From Massilia alkalitolerans DSM 17462 (GTDB lineage: Bacteria > Pseudomonadota > Gammaproteobacteria > Burkholderiales > Burkholderiaceae_D), in NCBI RefSeq assembly GCF_000427785.1, contig NZ_ATYR01000026.1, positions 26,666 through 90,665 on the forward strand: 64,000 bases of DNA. Reading direction: 5' to 3'. The first letter of the stretch is position 1; each line of letters begins with the position of its first letter. Positions 28,346-36,883 of this stretch are shown here, one piece after another. The position numbers and the translations under genes were made by a program. The notes below the pieces were generated by a model, which ran no database searches, was not told the DNA's origin, and worked only from the letters and a program-made list of their open reading frames with translations.

Positions 28346-29167
28346 ATGCAACAACCCCGCTTCACCAAAGCCGCCCTGCTCGGCCTGATCCTCGCCGGCA
28401 TGTCCTTCACGGCCCAGGCGCACGACGCCTGGCTGCTGCCGAACAGCACCATGGTCGACGCCAAGGAAGCCTGGGTCACGCTCGACGCCGGCATCTCGAA
28501 CCAGCTGTTCGAATTCAATCACGCCCCGCTGCGCCTGGACAACCTGACGATCACCGATCCGGACGGCGTCGCAACCAAGGCGCAGGGCGCGGTGCTGGGC
28601 AAGTACCGCAGCACGCTCGACCTGCGCCTGCCGAAGGACGGCACCTACCGCCTGTCCATCGTCAACAACAACGTGATGGGCAGCTACAAGCTGAACGGCG
28701 AGACCAAGCGCTTCCGCGGTCCGCAGGGCAGCCCGCAGGTGCAGGTGCCGGCCGGCGCCACCGAAGTGCAGACCACCAACGTGCACACCCGCCTGGAAAC
28801 CTTCGTCTCGGCCAACAAGATGAACGAGACCGCCCTGAAGCCGAGCGGCGTCGGCCTCGAGCTGGTCCCGGTCACCCACCCGTCCGACCTGCGCGTCGGC
28901 GAGCCGATCCGCGTGCGCTTCCAGCTCGACGGCAAGCCGGTGGCCAGCATGCCGTTCAGCGTGGTGCCGGGCACCGCCAAGTACCGCGGCTCCTCGGGCG
29001 AACAGCGCCTGACTACCGACGCCAAGGGCGAAGCCAGCTTCACCGTGGCGGCGCCGAACATGTACTACCTGAGCGCCGCCGTGCCGCACGGCGAACGCGG
29101 CGCCCCGCAGCAGCCGGGCGCCAAGCGCTACACCTACGCGGCCACCTTCGAAGTGCTGCCGCAGTAA
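28346..29167 (+). CDS. DUF4198 periplasmic protein
   Basis: A 273-aa exported protein; the signal peptide ends AQA so that the mature chain would begin HDAWLLP, the usual DUF4198 opening (AHxxWLxP). Two beta domains follow, with the C-terminal half resembling Ig-like/CNA-B folds (GEASFTVAAPNMYYLSAAV). CAGGAG stands before the ATG at 28346. DUF4198 proteins are linked to metal uptake, and the N-terminal His of the mature chain could bind metal; both are inferences. Third gene of the Fur-type operon. Confidence 0.88.
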   Translation: MQQPRFTKAALLGLILAGMSFTAQAHDAWLLPNSTMVDAKEAWVTLDAGISNQLFEFNHAPLRLDNLTITDPDGVATKAQGAVLGKYRSTLDLRLPKDGTYRLSIVNNNVMGSYKLNGETKRFRGPQGSPQVQVPAGATEVQTTNVHTRLETFVSANKMNETALKPSGVGLELVPVTHPSDLRVGEPIRVRFQLDGKPVASMPFSVVPGTAKYRGSSGEQRLTTDAKGEASFTVAAPNMYYLSAAVPHGERGAPQQPGAKRYTYAATFEVLPQ

Positions 29168-29182
29168 GGACGGCGGGCCGGC

Positions 29183-30196
29183 ATGCAGAACCTGCGCAGC
29201 GTCCTCGTTCCCTTCGAGATCGACATGGCACTTCCTCCCGCGGGCAGCGTGCCGCGCAAGGCGGCGGGCCGTTCGATGGGCACCACCTGGTCGGCGCAGA
29301 TGCTGGTCCCGCCCGGCGCGGGCCAGGGCCTGGAAGCCGCCCTGCAGCGCGAGCTGGACGAGATCGTCGCGCAGATGAGCCACTGGGAAGAAAGCTCCCT
29401 GCTCGCGCGCTACAACCGGGCGCCGGCCGGGAGCTGGCATGCGCTGCCGCCGCAGTTCTACGACGTCGCCGATCTTGCGCTGCAAGTCCATGAAGACACG
29501 GCAGGCGCCTACGACCCGGCCGCCGGAGCGCTGGTCAAGCTGTGGGGCTTCGGCCCGACCGGCCGCCATGACGGGGCCGGATTCCAGCTGCCCTCCCCCA
29601 TCGAAGTCGCCAGCACCCTGGCGCGCCGGGCCAGGGCCGTCCCCCAGCTCGACCGCGCCGGGCGCCGCCTGCTGCAGCCGGGCGGCGCCGTCCTCGATTT
29701 CTCCTCGATCGCCAAGGGTTACGGCGTGGACCGCCTGGGCCTCTGCCTGGAGCGCCTCGGCGTGCGCCACTACCTGGTCGAAGTCGGCGGCGAGCTGCGC
29801 GGCGCCGGCATGAAGCCGGGCGGCGAGCCGTGGTGGGTCGAGATCGAAGGCGTGCCCGATGCGGCAGCAAGCCCGCACGCCATGGTGGCCCTGCACGGGC
29901 TGGCGGTCGCCACTTCGGGCGACTATCGCAGCTACTTCGAGCACGGCCGGCAGCGCGCCTCGCACACGATCGACCCGCGCAGCGGCCATCCGATCGCCAA
30001 CGGCGTCGCTTCCTGCACGGTCGTGGCGGGCAGCTGCATGGTGGCCGACGCGCTCTCCACCGCGCTGACCGTGATGGGCGTCGATGCGGGACTGGCCTTT
30101 GCCGATGCGCGCGGCATCGCGGGGCGCTACCTGGTTCGCCACGAGGGCGGCCTGCGCGAACATACCAGCGCCGCCTGGCGCGAGCTGCTGCAATGA
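29183..30196 (+). CDS. apbE: FAD:protein FMN transferase (ApbE family)
   Basis: ApbE enzymes attach FMN covalently to Thr/Ser of target flavoproteins. The 337-aa product has the family motifs GRSMGTTWSAQM, LDFSSIAKGYGVDRLG (Mg/FAD site), YLVEVGGELRGAG and SHTIDPRSGHPI. Unlike most ApbE proteins it has no visible signal peptide or lipobox; its N-terminus MQNLRSVLVPFEIDMAL is short and not hydrophobic, so a cytoplasmic location is suggested unless the true start is missed. Its last codon overlaps the reductase start (ATGA). The target flavoprotein is not obvious in the window. Confidence 0.9.
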   Translation: MQNLRSVLVPFEIDMALPPAGSVPRKAAGRSMGTTWSAQMLVPPGAGQGLEAALQRELDEIVAQMSHWEESSLLARYNRAPAGSWHALPPQFYDVADLALQVHEDTAGAYDPAAGALVKLWGFGPTGRHDGAGFQLPSPIEVASTLARRARAVPQLDRAGRRLLQPGGAVLDFSSIAKGYGVDRLGLCLERLGVRHYLVEVGGELRGAGMKPGGEPWWVEIEGVPDAAASPHAMVALHGLAVATSGDYRSYFEHGRQRASHTIDPRSGHPIANGVASCTVVAGSCMVADALSTALTVMGVDAGLAFADARGIAGRYLVRHEGGLREHTSAAWRELLQ

Positions 30197-31539
30197 TGCT
30201 CACCATCGATCCGGTACGCTGGGGCGGCGCCCTTGCCCTGTCGGGCGGCTACCTCGCGATGTGCTTCGCGATATGGCGCGCCCGCGCGAGCGCCCGCAAG
30301 ACCACCGCCACGGGCGAGGCCGACTGGCTGGTGGTCCACGCCAGCCAGACCGGCAGCGCCGAATACCTGGCCGAACAGACCGCGGCCACCTTGAGGACGG
30401 GCGGCCTGTCGGCGCGCGCGGCCTGCATGTCGGCGCTCGACCCGGACACGCTGTCGAAGGCCGGCCGCATCCTGTTCGTCGCCAGCACCTATGGCGAGGG
30501 CGACGCCCCCGACAGCGCCGCGCGTTTCGCCGGCGTGACCATGGGTGCTGCGCCCGATCTGTCACACCTGCATTACGCGGTGCTGGCGCTGGGCGACAGC
30601 AGCTACACGAATTACTGCGGCTTCGGCCGTGCGTTGGACGACTGGCTGGCCGCGCACGGCGCCACGGCGCTGTTCGAACGCATCGACGTCGACCGCGGCA
30701 ACCCCGCCGCGCTGGCCGCATGGCAGCACCACATCGGCCGCCTGGCCGGCACCAGCGACGCACCGGACTGGGAAGCCCCGAGCTACGGCGAGTGGCGCAT
30801 CGCAGGGCGCGAGCTCGCCAATCCGGGCAGCGCCGGCGCCCCACTGTACCGCATCGCACTGATCCCGGTCGACGCCGCGCTGCCGGCGTGGGAAGCCGGC
30901 GACCTGGCCCAGGTCAGCGCTCCGGCTGACCCGGAACATCCGCGTGAATACTCGATTGCGTCCCTGCCTTCCGAAGGCCGGCTGGAACTACTGGTGCGCC
31001 TGCAGCGGCGCGAGGACGGCAGCCTGGGCGCGGCATCGGGCTGGCTGTGCGAGACGGCTTCGCCGGACGAGGTGATCCGCCTGCGCATCCGCGCGCATGC
31101 GCGCTTCCGCCTGAACGGCAATGCCGCACGCCCCCTGATTGCGATCGGCAACGGCAGCGGGCTGGCCGGGCTGCGGGCGCTGCTCAAGTCGCGCGTCGAT
31201 GACGGGAAAGGCGACAACTGGCTGCTGTTCGGCGAACGCAATGCTGCCCACGACTTCCTGTGCCGCGACGAGCTGCAGGGATGGCTGGCGTCAGGCGGCC
31301 TGGCCCGGCTCGACCTCGCCTTCTCGCGCGATCAGGCGGCGCCGCGCTATGTGCAGCACCTGGTGCGCGAGCATGCGCAAACGCTGCGCAGCTGGGTCGA
31401 CCAGGGAGCGGCGATCTACGTGTGCGGCAGCCTGCAGGGAATGGCGGGCGGCGTGCACGAGGCGCTGACGGAAGTCTTGGGCGTGGAGATGCTGGATGCG
31501 CTCACGGCCGAAGGACGCTACCGCAGGGATGTTTATTAA
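30193..31539 (+). CDS. Membrane-anchored flavodoxin/FAD/NADPH reductase (CysJ-like)
   Basis: A 448-aa protein with an N-terminal membrane helix (GGALALSGGYLAMCFAIW), a flavodoxin-like FMN domain (VVHASQTGSAEYLAEQTA, LFVASTYGEGDAPDSA, ALGDSSYTNYCGFG), an FAD site REYSIASLP and NADPH-binding motifs (AIGNGSGLAGLRALL, YVCGSLQGMAGGVHEAL). This is the electron-input chain of sulfite reductase and related diflavin enzymes, here tethered to the membrane. With PepSY protein upstream it likely feeds electrons for ferric reduction. Overlaps apbE by four bases; repeat copy 4 begins on its stop codon. Confidence 0.9.
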   Translation: MMLTIDPVRWGGALALSGGYLAMCFAIWRARASARKTTATGEADWLVVHASQTGSAEYLAEQTAATLRTGGLSARAACMSALDPDTLSKAGRILFVASTYGEGDAPDSAARFAGVTMGAAPDLSHLHYAVLALGDSSYTNYCGFGRALDDWLAAHGATALFERIDVDRGNPAALAAWQHHIGRLAGTSDAPDWEAPSYGEWRIAGRELANPGSAGAPLYRIALIPVDAALPAWEAGDLAQVSAPADPEHPREYSIASLPSEGRLELLVRLQRREDGSLGAASGWLCETASPDEVIRLRIRAHARFRLNGNAARPLIAIGNGSGLAGLRALLKSRVDDGKGDNWLLFGERNAAHDFLCRDELQGWLASGGLARLDLAFSRDQAAPRYVQHLVREHAQTLRSWVDQGAAIYVCGSLQGMAGGVHEALTEVLGVEMLDALTAEGRYRRDVY

Positions 31540-31652
31540 GTAGGGTGGGCAAGTTTCTTGCCCACGCGGCGATACGTAGTGCCTCCGCTTTCGTGCCGGA
31601 TGATCTTGCTGCCGTCTACCACCGCGTGGGCGGGCAAACCCGCCCACGCTAC
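31540..31652. repeat. Dispersed double-hairpin element, copy 4
   Basis: Left arm GTAGGGTGGGCAAG with TTGCCCACGCGG, right arm CCGCGTGGGCGGGCAAACCCGCCCACGCTAC. The inner part starts GCGATACGTAGTGCC and is closer to copy 1 than to copies 2 and 3, so two subtypes seem present. It separates the convergent reductase and KGG genes. Confidence 0.83.
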
Positions 31653-31655
31653 GAT

Positions 31656-32015
31656 TTACTTCTGGTTCTTGTGGCTCTGCGAGCCAGCCTTGGCGTGCTG
31701 CTCGGGCGAGCCGCCGCGGGTGTTGCCGCCGCTTGCCTGATTGCTGCCACGACCGCCACCACTTTGCTGGTTGCCGCCCTGGCCGCCACTCTGCTGGCCG
31801 CCACCGCCGCCGTGGCTCATCGAGCCGGCACGGCGTGCTTCTTCCGAGGTGAATTCGTGGGCATTACCCGATGCGTGCGCAGCACGCCCGCCTTCGCTGG
31901 CGATCTCGCGCTGGCGTTGCGGATCCATCGAGGCGAAACCGCGGTTGCTGGTGTCGCCGCTCTGCTGGTTGCCGCCCTGCTTGCCTTTGTTGCCGCCTTG
32001 GTTATTCGATGCCAT
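31656..32015 (-). CDS. KGG-repeat stress protein (con-10/YciG-like)
   Basis: A 119-aa hydrophilic, Gly/Gln/Asn/Ser-rich protein. The central part GFASMDPQRQREIASEGGRA and AHEFTSEEARRAG is the KGG-type pattern of stress-induced proteins (E. coli YciG, Neurospora con-10), one repeat and a half. The rest is low complexity (GGGGQQSGGQGGNQQSGG), so it is probably disordered. A perfect AGGAGGT ribosome site precedes the start at 32015. Such proteins are typically RpoS-dependent; no promoter was assigned. Confidence 0.85.
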   Translation of the reverse strand: MASNNQGGNKGKQGGNQQSGDTSNRGFASMDPQRQREIASEGGRAAHASGNAHEFTSEEARRAGSMSHGGGGGQQSGGQGGNQQSGGGRGSNQASGGNTRGGSPEQHAKAGSQSHKNQK

Positions 32016-32274
32016 AGTTACCTCCTGTTCATCGTTTAAAGCATCAGCCGGAAGTGGCTGAGACAGATCCATCCTAACCACGGCGAGCGCGGCAGACCAC
32101 CCAAAACCGGCAACAGTCTTGTAGGACCAGACCTTGCCAGCTCTGGCGTCTTATCTGTCAGACTAAGAGAAATGGCTTTTGTGGTTTTGCCATCACTAGA
32201 ATAGGATGATCGTTCGCCACCTTTTATTGAGAATAAAAAATCTCTTTCATGTAGTCCGACACTGACTCGCCATT

Positions 32275-33843
32275 GTGAAATTTTCCATCGGTCACCGCCT
32301 ATTCTTCTCGGTCCTGCTTGCCATCCTCGCGGTGGCGGCCAGCGCCGTTTACCTGCTGCGCCAGAACGTGCTGGCGAGTTTCGGCGACTACGCCGTCGGC
32401 ATCGAACTCGACCGCCTGGGCGAACTGTCGGACAGCCTGGCGACACGCTACCGGGCCCAGGGCGGCTGGCAATTCCTGCCCGCTGGCGATGCACGGCACG
32501 GCTGGATTGCGCAGGAACTGGTGCGCCTGCAGGACCAACGCGAGCGCCGGGCTCTGGCCGTACCGCCGGCGCCCGAGTTGCCGGCGGCTCCCTTGCCACC
32601 GGCAGCGCCGGAACGCGCCAGCGCCCCGGCCGCGCCGGTGGACGGCGCCGTTCCGCCTGCGCCACCGGCTCCGCCCGCTCCTCCCGCGCCACCGGCGCTG
32701 CCCCTGGCTCCGCCACACCTGGACGCGCCGCGTGCCGATGGCGTCACCTACGACCTGCACCAGCGCGTCACCCTGCTCGACGCGAAGGGCGCCTACCTGG
32801 CTGGGCGCGTGCCCGGCGATCTTCCGCTGGTCGACCGTGCCATCGAGGTCGGCGGCCGCACGATTGGCTACCTTGGCGTGCTGCCCAGCCAGCGGCCGAG
32901 CGATGCGATGGCCTTCGCCTTCCTGGAACAGCTGCGCAGCAGCCTGTGGCCGATCGTCGCCGCGGCCGTCGCCCTGAGCGCGCTTGCCGCCGTGCTGCTG
33001 GCGCGCCACTTCCGCCAGCCGATCGAACGCCTGGCCGAGGGCGCCGGCGCGCTGGCCGGCGGCCGCTACGGGGTACGCCTGCCAAGCACCCGCAGCGACG
33101 AACTGGGCGAGCTGGCGCGCCACTTCAACGCCCTGGCGCAGCAGCTGGAAAGCGCGGAAGGAGCGCGCCGCCAGTGGGTGGCCGATACCTCGCACGAGCT
33201 GCGCACCCCGCTGGCCGTGCTGCGCGCCCAGCTCGAGGCCCTGCAGGACGGCGTGCGCAGCGCCACGCCCGAGACCGTCGAGTCCATGCTGCGCCAGGTG
33301 CTGGCCCTGAACAAGCTGATCGACGAGCTGTATGCGCTGGCGCGCGCCGACATTGGGGCGCTCGACTGCAAGCCGGTCCCGCTCGACCTGTGGGAGCTCG
33401 CCAGCGCCCATGCGCAAGGCTTCGCCGCGCGCCTGCAGGCGGCCGGGCTGGCCTTCGAGCCGGGCGCCGCCCCTGCGCGCAGCCGCGTGCTGGCCGACCC
33501 GGACCGCCTGCGCCAGGTGCTGGACAACCTGTTCGAGAACAGCCTGCGGTATACGGCTGCGGGCGGGCGCATCGCGCTCCATGCGCATGCCGACGCCAGC
33601 TGCCTGCACCTCGTCATCGACGACAGCGCCCCCGGCGTGCCGGACGATGCCCTGGCGCGCCTGGCCGAACGCTTCTACCGCGTCGACGCCTCGCGCAGCC
33701 GGGCCCATGGCGGCGCCGGGCTCGGCCTGGCGCTCTGCCGGCGCCTGCTCGAAGCCCAGGGCGGCAGCCTGGCCTTCGCCCACTCGCCGCTCGGCGGCCT
33801 GCGCGTGACGCTGTCCCTGCCGCTGGCGCGAGGCGCCGCATGA
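32275..33843 (+). CDS. Sensor histidine kinase with proline-rich periplasmic loop
   Basis: A 522-aa BaeS/CpxA-class kinase. TM1 is about 8-28 (LFFSVLLAILAVAASAVYLL), the periplasmic part holds an unusual Pro/Ala block near residues 98-145 with repeated PPAPPAP units, TM2 about 220-243, HAMP (RHFRQPIERLAEGAGALAGG), phospho-acceptor His in DTSHELRTPLAVLR, and the ATP site (NLFENSLRYTAAGGR, GGAGLGLALCRRLLE). Start is GTG at 32275; there is no ATG near it and no clear ribosome site. It overlaps the response regulator by four bases. Confidence 0.92.
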   Translation: MKFSIGHRLFFSVLLAILAVAASAVYLLRQNVLASFGDYAVGIELDRLGELSDSLATRYRAQGGWQFLPAGDARHGWIAQELVRLQDQRERRALAVPPAPELPAAPLPPAAPERASAPAAPVDGAVPPAPPAPPAPPAPPALPLAPPHLDAPRADGVTYDLHQRVTLLDAKGAYLAGRVPGDLPLVDRAIEVGGRTIGYLGVLPSQRPSDAMAFAFLEQLRSSLWPIVAAAVALSALAAVLLARHFRQPIERLAEGAGALAGGRYGVRLPSTRSDELGELARHFNALAQQLESAEGARRQWVADTSHELRTPLAVLRAQLEALQDGVRSATPETVESMLRQVLALNKLIDELYALARADIGALDCKPVPLDLWELASAHAQGFAARLQAAGLAFEPGAAPARSRVLADPDRLRQVLDNLFENSLRYTAAGGRIALHAHADASCLHLVIDDSAPGVPDDALARLAERFYRVDASRSRAHGGAGLGLALCRRLLEAQGGSLAFAHSPLGGLRVTLSLPLARGAA

Positions 33844-34502
33844 GCCAGTCCATCATGATCGTGGAAGACGAACCCGAACTGGCCGCGCTGGTCGCCGACT
33901 ACGCGCGCGCTTCCGGCTATGCGCCGCAGGTCTTCGGGGACGGCCGCGAGGCACTGGCCGCGATCCGCGCGCACCCGCCCGCCCTGGTCGTGCTCGACCT
34001 GATGCTGCCGGGCCTCGACGGCCTGTCGCTGTGCCGCACGCTGCGCGCGTCGGGCGACCTGCCGGTGATCATGGTAACCGCGCGGGTCGAGGAGATCGAC
34101 CGCCTGCTCGGCCTGGAAGCCGGCGCCGACGACTACCTGTGCAAGCCCTTCAGCCCGCGCGAACTGATGGCCCGCATCAAGGCCATCCTGCGCCGCGCGG
34201 GCCCGGCAGAACCCCGGCGCGTGCTGGCCATCGACGAGGGCGCGCGCCGCATCGCGATCCACGGCCGGCAGCTCGACCTGACCCCGACCGAATTCGCGAT
34301 CCTGGCGGCGCTGGCGCGGCGCCCGGGGCAGGTGTTCTCGCGCGCCCAGCTGCTCGATGCCGCCCGTGCCGACAGCCTGGACGCCACCGACCGCGCCATC
34401 GACAGCCACATCAAGAACCTGCGGCGCAAGATCGAGGCCGCCGCGCCGGGGCTGGAAGCGATCCGCTCGATCTACGGGCTCGGCTACCGCTGCGACCTCT
34501 AG
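33840..34502 (+). CDS. OmpR/PhoB-family response regulator (BaeR-like)
   Basis: A 220-aa regulator: receiver domain with acidic pocket MIVEDE, phosphorylated Asp in VVLDLMLPGLDG, the conserved Thr/Ala region MVTARVEE and Lys in LCKPFSPREL; then a winged-helix DNA-binding domain (LDLTPTEFAILAALARRPGQVFSR, DSHIKNLRRKI, IYGLGYRCDL). Overlap ATGA with the kinase indicates translational coupling. The proline-rich exported protein 90 bp downstream is the likely first target or sensor partner. Confidence 0.95.
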   Translation: MSQSIMIVEDEPELAALVADYARASGYAPQVFGDGREALAAIRAHPPALVVLDLMLPGLDGLSLCRTLRASGDLPVIMVTARVEEIDRLLGLEAGADDYLCKPFSPRELMARIKAILRRAGPAEPRRVLAIDEGARRIAIHGRQLDLTPTEFAILAALARRPGQVFSRAQLLDAARADSLDATDRAIDSHIKNLRRKIEAAAPGLEAIRSIYGLGYRCDL

Positions 34503-34591
34503 CTCGGCGCTCCATCATTTCTCCACATTTGGCATGCAGGATGCAACCATGGCCCGCCGCATGGCGCGGGCCGCTGCCAAGGGAGACCATC

Positions 34592-35047
34592 ATGCATACG
34601 AAAAACAAGGCGATTGCCGCCATCGCCCTGCTGGGCTTGCTCACCGGCGGCGCCCAGGCGGGCGTCCACGTTCATTACAAGTGCGAGTCGACCGCGAAGG
34701 GAAAATGCCCGCCGCCGCCGGCCCCGCCCACCCCGCCTGCGCCCCCGGCTCCTCCTGCCCCGCCGGCGCCGCCCGAGCTCCCGGACGAGCGGGTCACCGG
34801 CATCGCCCCGCCGGCCCTGCCGTCCATGCCCGCGATGCCCGCGATCCCGGCCCCGCCGGCGCCGCCGCCGCCGCCGCCGCCCCTGCCCGAGGTGCCGGAA
34901 GCCGCCCACGCCGCCTGCGCCGGCAAGGCCGTGGGCACCCGCATCAAGCACGTGCTGCGGCCAGGCGAGACCATGACCGGCGTGTGCATCAGGGAAAATG
35001 GCAAGAACATATTCGACCTGCGGGAATATCGGCTCCACGATCGATAG
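34592..35047 (+). CDS. Proline-rich exported protein
   Basis: A 151-aa product with signal peptide (KNKAIAAIALLGLLTGGAQA), then HVHYKCESTAKGKC, a long block of PPAPPAP-type repeats broken by DERVTGIAPPALP, a run of seven prolines, and a folded C-terminal part with a Cys pair (AACAGKAVGTRIKH, MTGVCIREN). AAGGGAGA precedes the ATG. No family is recognised. The same Pro/Ala repeat type occurs in the periplasmic loop of the kinase two genes upstream. Polyproline runs of this kind require EF-P during translation. Confidence 0.8.
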   Translation: MHTKNKAIAAIALLGLLTGGAQAGVHVHYKCESTAKGKCPPPPAPPTPPAPPAPPAPPAPPELPDERVTGIAPPALPSMPAMPAIPAPPAPPPPPPPLPEVPEAAHAACAGKAVGTRIKHVLRPGETMTGVCIRENGKNIFDLREYRLHDR

Positions 35048-35095
35048 CAATCGAATGGCGGACAGCGGGTCTAGATCATTTACCGTTCTTCCAGA

Positions 35096-35250
35096 TTGAT
35101 GCAGAACTAACCGTGGCTAATTCTGCTACTGAATTCCTGCTTCGCTGGGGCCGGTTTCGCCTCGCGCTTACGTGCGAGGCCAGCGCCTTCCCCTCGGCAG
35201 GCAGAAGCGGTGAAACTCACCGCCATGTTCTTCAGATTAATAGCCGCGTT
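35096..35250 (-). ncRNA. Putative reRNA (omegaRNA) at the tnpB 3' end
   Basis: In characterised TnpB systems the guide RNA scaffold spans the end of the tnpB reading frame and the element's right end, with the guide read from flanking DNA. Here the right-end hairpin (35101-35126) includes the tnpB stop codon. By analogy the scaffold would lie here and the guide would begin on the minus strand at about 35095 with TCTGGAAGAACGGTAA. The 5' limit is a guess. Confidence 0.4.
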
Positions 35251-36333
35251 CACGTCTCGATCATGTGATGTCCCACAAATCGAACAGCTCCACTTCCGAG
35301 TGAACAAGTCAAGCGTTTCCAGCCTATGTCCGCAACAGGAGCACAATTTGCTGCTCGGAAACCAACGATCCGCCAGCACCAAATGACCACCACGCCAAGC
35401 CGCCTTGTACTCAAGCTGACGGCGCAACTCACGAAAACCCATATCGGCGATGGCGCGCGCCAAACGCCCATTGGCTAACATGCCCTTGACGCACAGGTCT
35501 TCGATGCCGATCGTGTAGAAACGGCGTGTGATACTTGTGCTGAGTTGATGCAAGCTGTTACGACGAACATTCGCGATCTTGGCGTACAGTCTGGCCAGTT
35601 TCAGCCTTGCCTTGGTCCTGTTGCGCGAACCTATTACCTTGCGAGCCAAAGCGCGTGACAGGCGGCGCAAGCGCTTAAGCAATGTATTCATCGCTTTAGG
35701 GCCAAGGAACTTCTCGCCTGTCGATAATGTCGCCAGTGTCTTGATGCCCAGGTCCACTCCCACCGCATCTTGGCTTTCGGAAGGTGGCAACGGTGGACTC
35801 TCGGCCTCGACGGTAATGCTGACGTACCACTGGTCTGCAACGCGTGAGATCGAGGCCGATATTATCCGGCCTGTAAAACGCAAGGCTTCGCGCATCCGCA
35901 CCCATCCCAGCTTCGGGATGCGAATACGTCGCTGCTCAACACTGAACTGGTCATTACTTAGACTAAACCGATCGTCTTGACCTTTCTTCCGAAATACCGG
36001 GTACTCGGCACGCTTAGCGAAGAAATTTTCGAATGCACGTCCTAGCTGCATAATGGCTATCTGAGGTGCATTTTTCGTCACCTCGAGCATCCAAGGAAAG
36101 GTGTTGCGCTTGATTGCATTGAGCTTGCGCCGCAAGGCCGCCTCGGAAGGCTTAGGTAGTGACGGGTCAAGCTTGCATGCTTCGTACTGTTTTGTCCATT
36201 CGGCCAGCGCCCAGTTGTACGCAAATCGCGCAGTCCCGGCCGCACGTGCCAAGTACGAAGCCTGCACATTATTTGGTACGAGCCGGATGAGGTGCGCTGC
36301 AAACACGATGCGTCTCCCTAGCGTTTCTGCCAC
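35107..36333 (-). CDS. tnpB: RNA-guided endonuclease TnpB
   Basis: A 408-aa TnpB, apparently intact. N-terminal wedge/REC region (FAAHLIRLVPNNVQ, RFAYNWALAEW), RuvC catalytic residues D194 (GVDLGIKTLATLS), E278 (IGIEDLCVKGM) and D360 (HDRDVNAAINLKN), and a zinc finger C331-x2-C334 / C350-x2-C353. TnpB is the ancestor-like relative of Cas12 and cuts donor or target DNA next to a short TAM. The start may be ATG 36333 or a downstream GTG (VFAAHL) preceded by GGGAG. Codon use is less GC-rich than in the neighbours. Confidence 0.93.
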   Translation of the reverse strand: MAETLGRRIVFAAHLIRLVPNNVQASYLARAAGTARFAYNWALAEWTKQYEACKLDPSLPKPSEAALRRKLNAIKRNTFPWMLEVTKNAPQIAIMQLGRAFENFFAKRAEYPVFRKKGQDDRFSLSNDQFSVEQRRIRIPKLGWVRMREALRFTGRIISASISRVADQWYVSITVEAESPPLPPSESQDAVGVDLGIKTLATLSTGEKFLGPKAMNTLLKRLRRLSRALARKVIGSRNRTKARLKLARLYAKIANVRRNSLHQLSTSITRRFYTIGIEDLCVKGMLANGRLARAIADMGFRELRRQLEYKAAWRGGHLVLADRWFPSSKLCSCCGHRLETLDLFTRKWSCSICGTSHDRDVNAAINLKNMAVSFTASACRGEGAGLARKREAKPAPAKQEFSSRISHG

Positions 36334-36490
36334 CGCTCGGCCTTGATTAGCGCGAGTCTGCGTTTGGAATAACGCTACGGTAGTAAACTAGTCGAGTAAC
36401 CAGAAACCTTGATAGTACCAACGAGGGGAAAGTTCCTTCATGTTGAGTCAGACCGTGTAGAGTTGAGCAAGTTTTATTTTTGTTTAAGCT

Positions 36491-36883
36491 ATGAGCACTC
36501 CCGACGATCCCGCCAAGCCGACCCCGTCCGAACTGGAAATGCTGCGCCTGCTGTGGCAGCTCGGCCCCGCCACTGCCCGCCAGGTGCACGAAGCCGCGCT
36601 CGCAACGCGGCCCGACATGGCCTATGCCAATGTGCTGCGGCTGCTGCAGATGATGCACGCCAAGGGTCTTCTGACCCGCGACGAGAGCGCGCGCGCCCAC
36701 GTGTACGCGCCGGCCCAGCCGCAGGACCGGCACCAGGCCGGCCTGATCAAGGACCTGATCCACAAGGCCTTCTCCGGCTCGGGCAAGGAGCTGGTGCTGG
36801 CCGCGCTGCGTGGCCACGTCAGCAAGAAGGAACGCGAGGAAATCCAGCAGATCCTGAACGGCGAGACCGGGCGCAAGGAATGA
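36491..36883 (+). CDS. BlaI/MecI/CopY-family transcriptional repressor
   Basis: A 130-aa winged-helix protein: PTPSELEMLRLLWQLGPATARQVHEAAL and YANVLRLLQMMHAKGLLTRDES are the DNA-binding half of BlaI/MecI repressors, followed by a dimerisation helix region (HQAGLIKDLIHKAFSG). There is no BlaR1/MecR1 sensor-protease beside it. Instead a 58-aa Cys-rich protein overlaps its stop codon. The TnpB element lies immediately upstream and may supply or disturb its promoter. Confidence 0.9.
   Translation: MSTPDDPAKPTPSELEMLRLLWQLGPATARQVHEAALATRPDMAYANVLRLLQMMHAKGLLTRDESARAHVYAPAQPQDRHQAGLIKDLIHKAFSGSGKELVLAALRGHVSKKEREEIQQILNGETGRKE

Larger units (their letters stand above)
35096..36385 (-). mobile_element. 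IS200/IS605-superfamily element carrying tnpB only (IS1341-like)
   Basis: About 1.3 kb of visibly lower-GC DNA holding tnpB without a tnpA transposase. Right end: an imperfect hairpin over 35101-35126 (GCAGAA...TTCTGC) followed on the minus strand by ATCAA, like IS605-family right ends. Left end: candidate small hairpin GCGTT-ATTCCA-AACGC at 36360-36375, with TTAC just beyond it. No terminal inverted repeats or target duplication, as expected for this superfamily. The left boundary is approximate. Confidence 0.7.
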
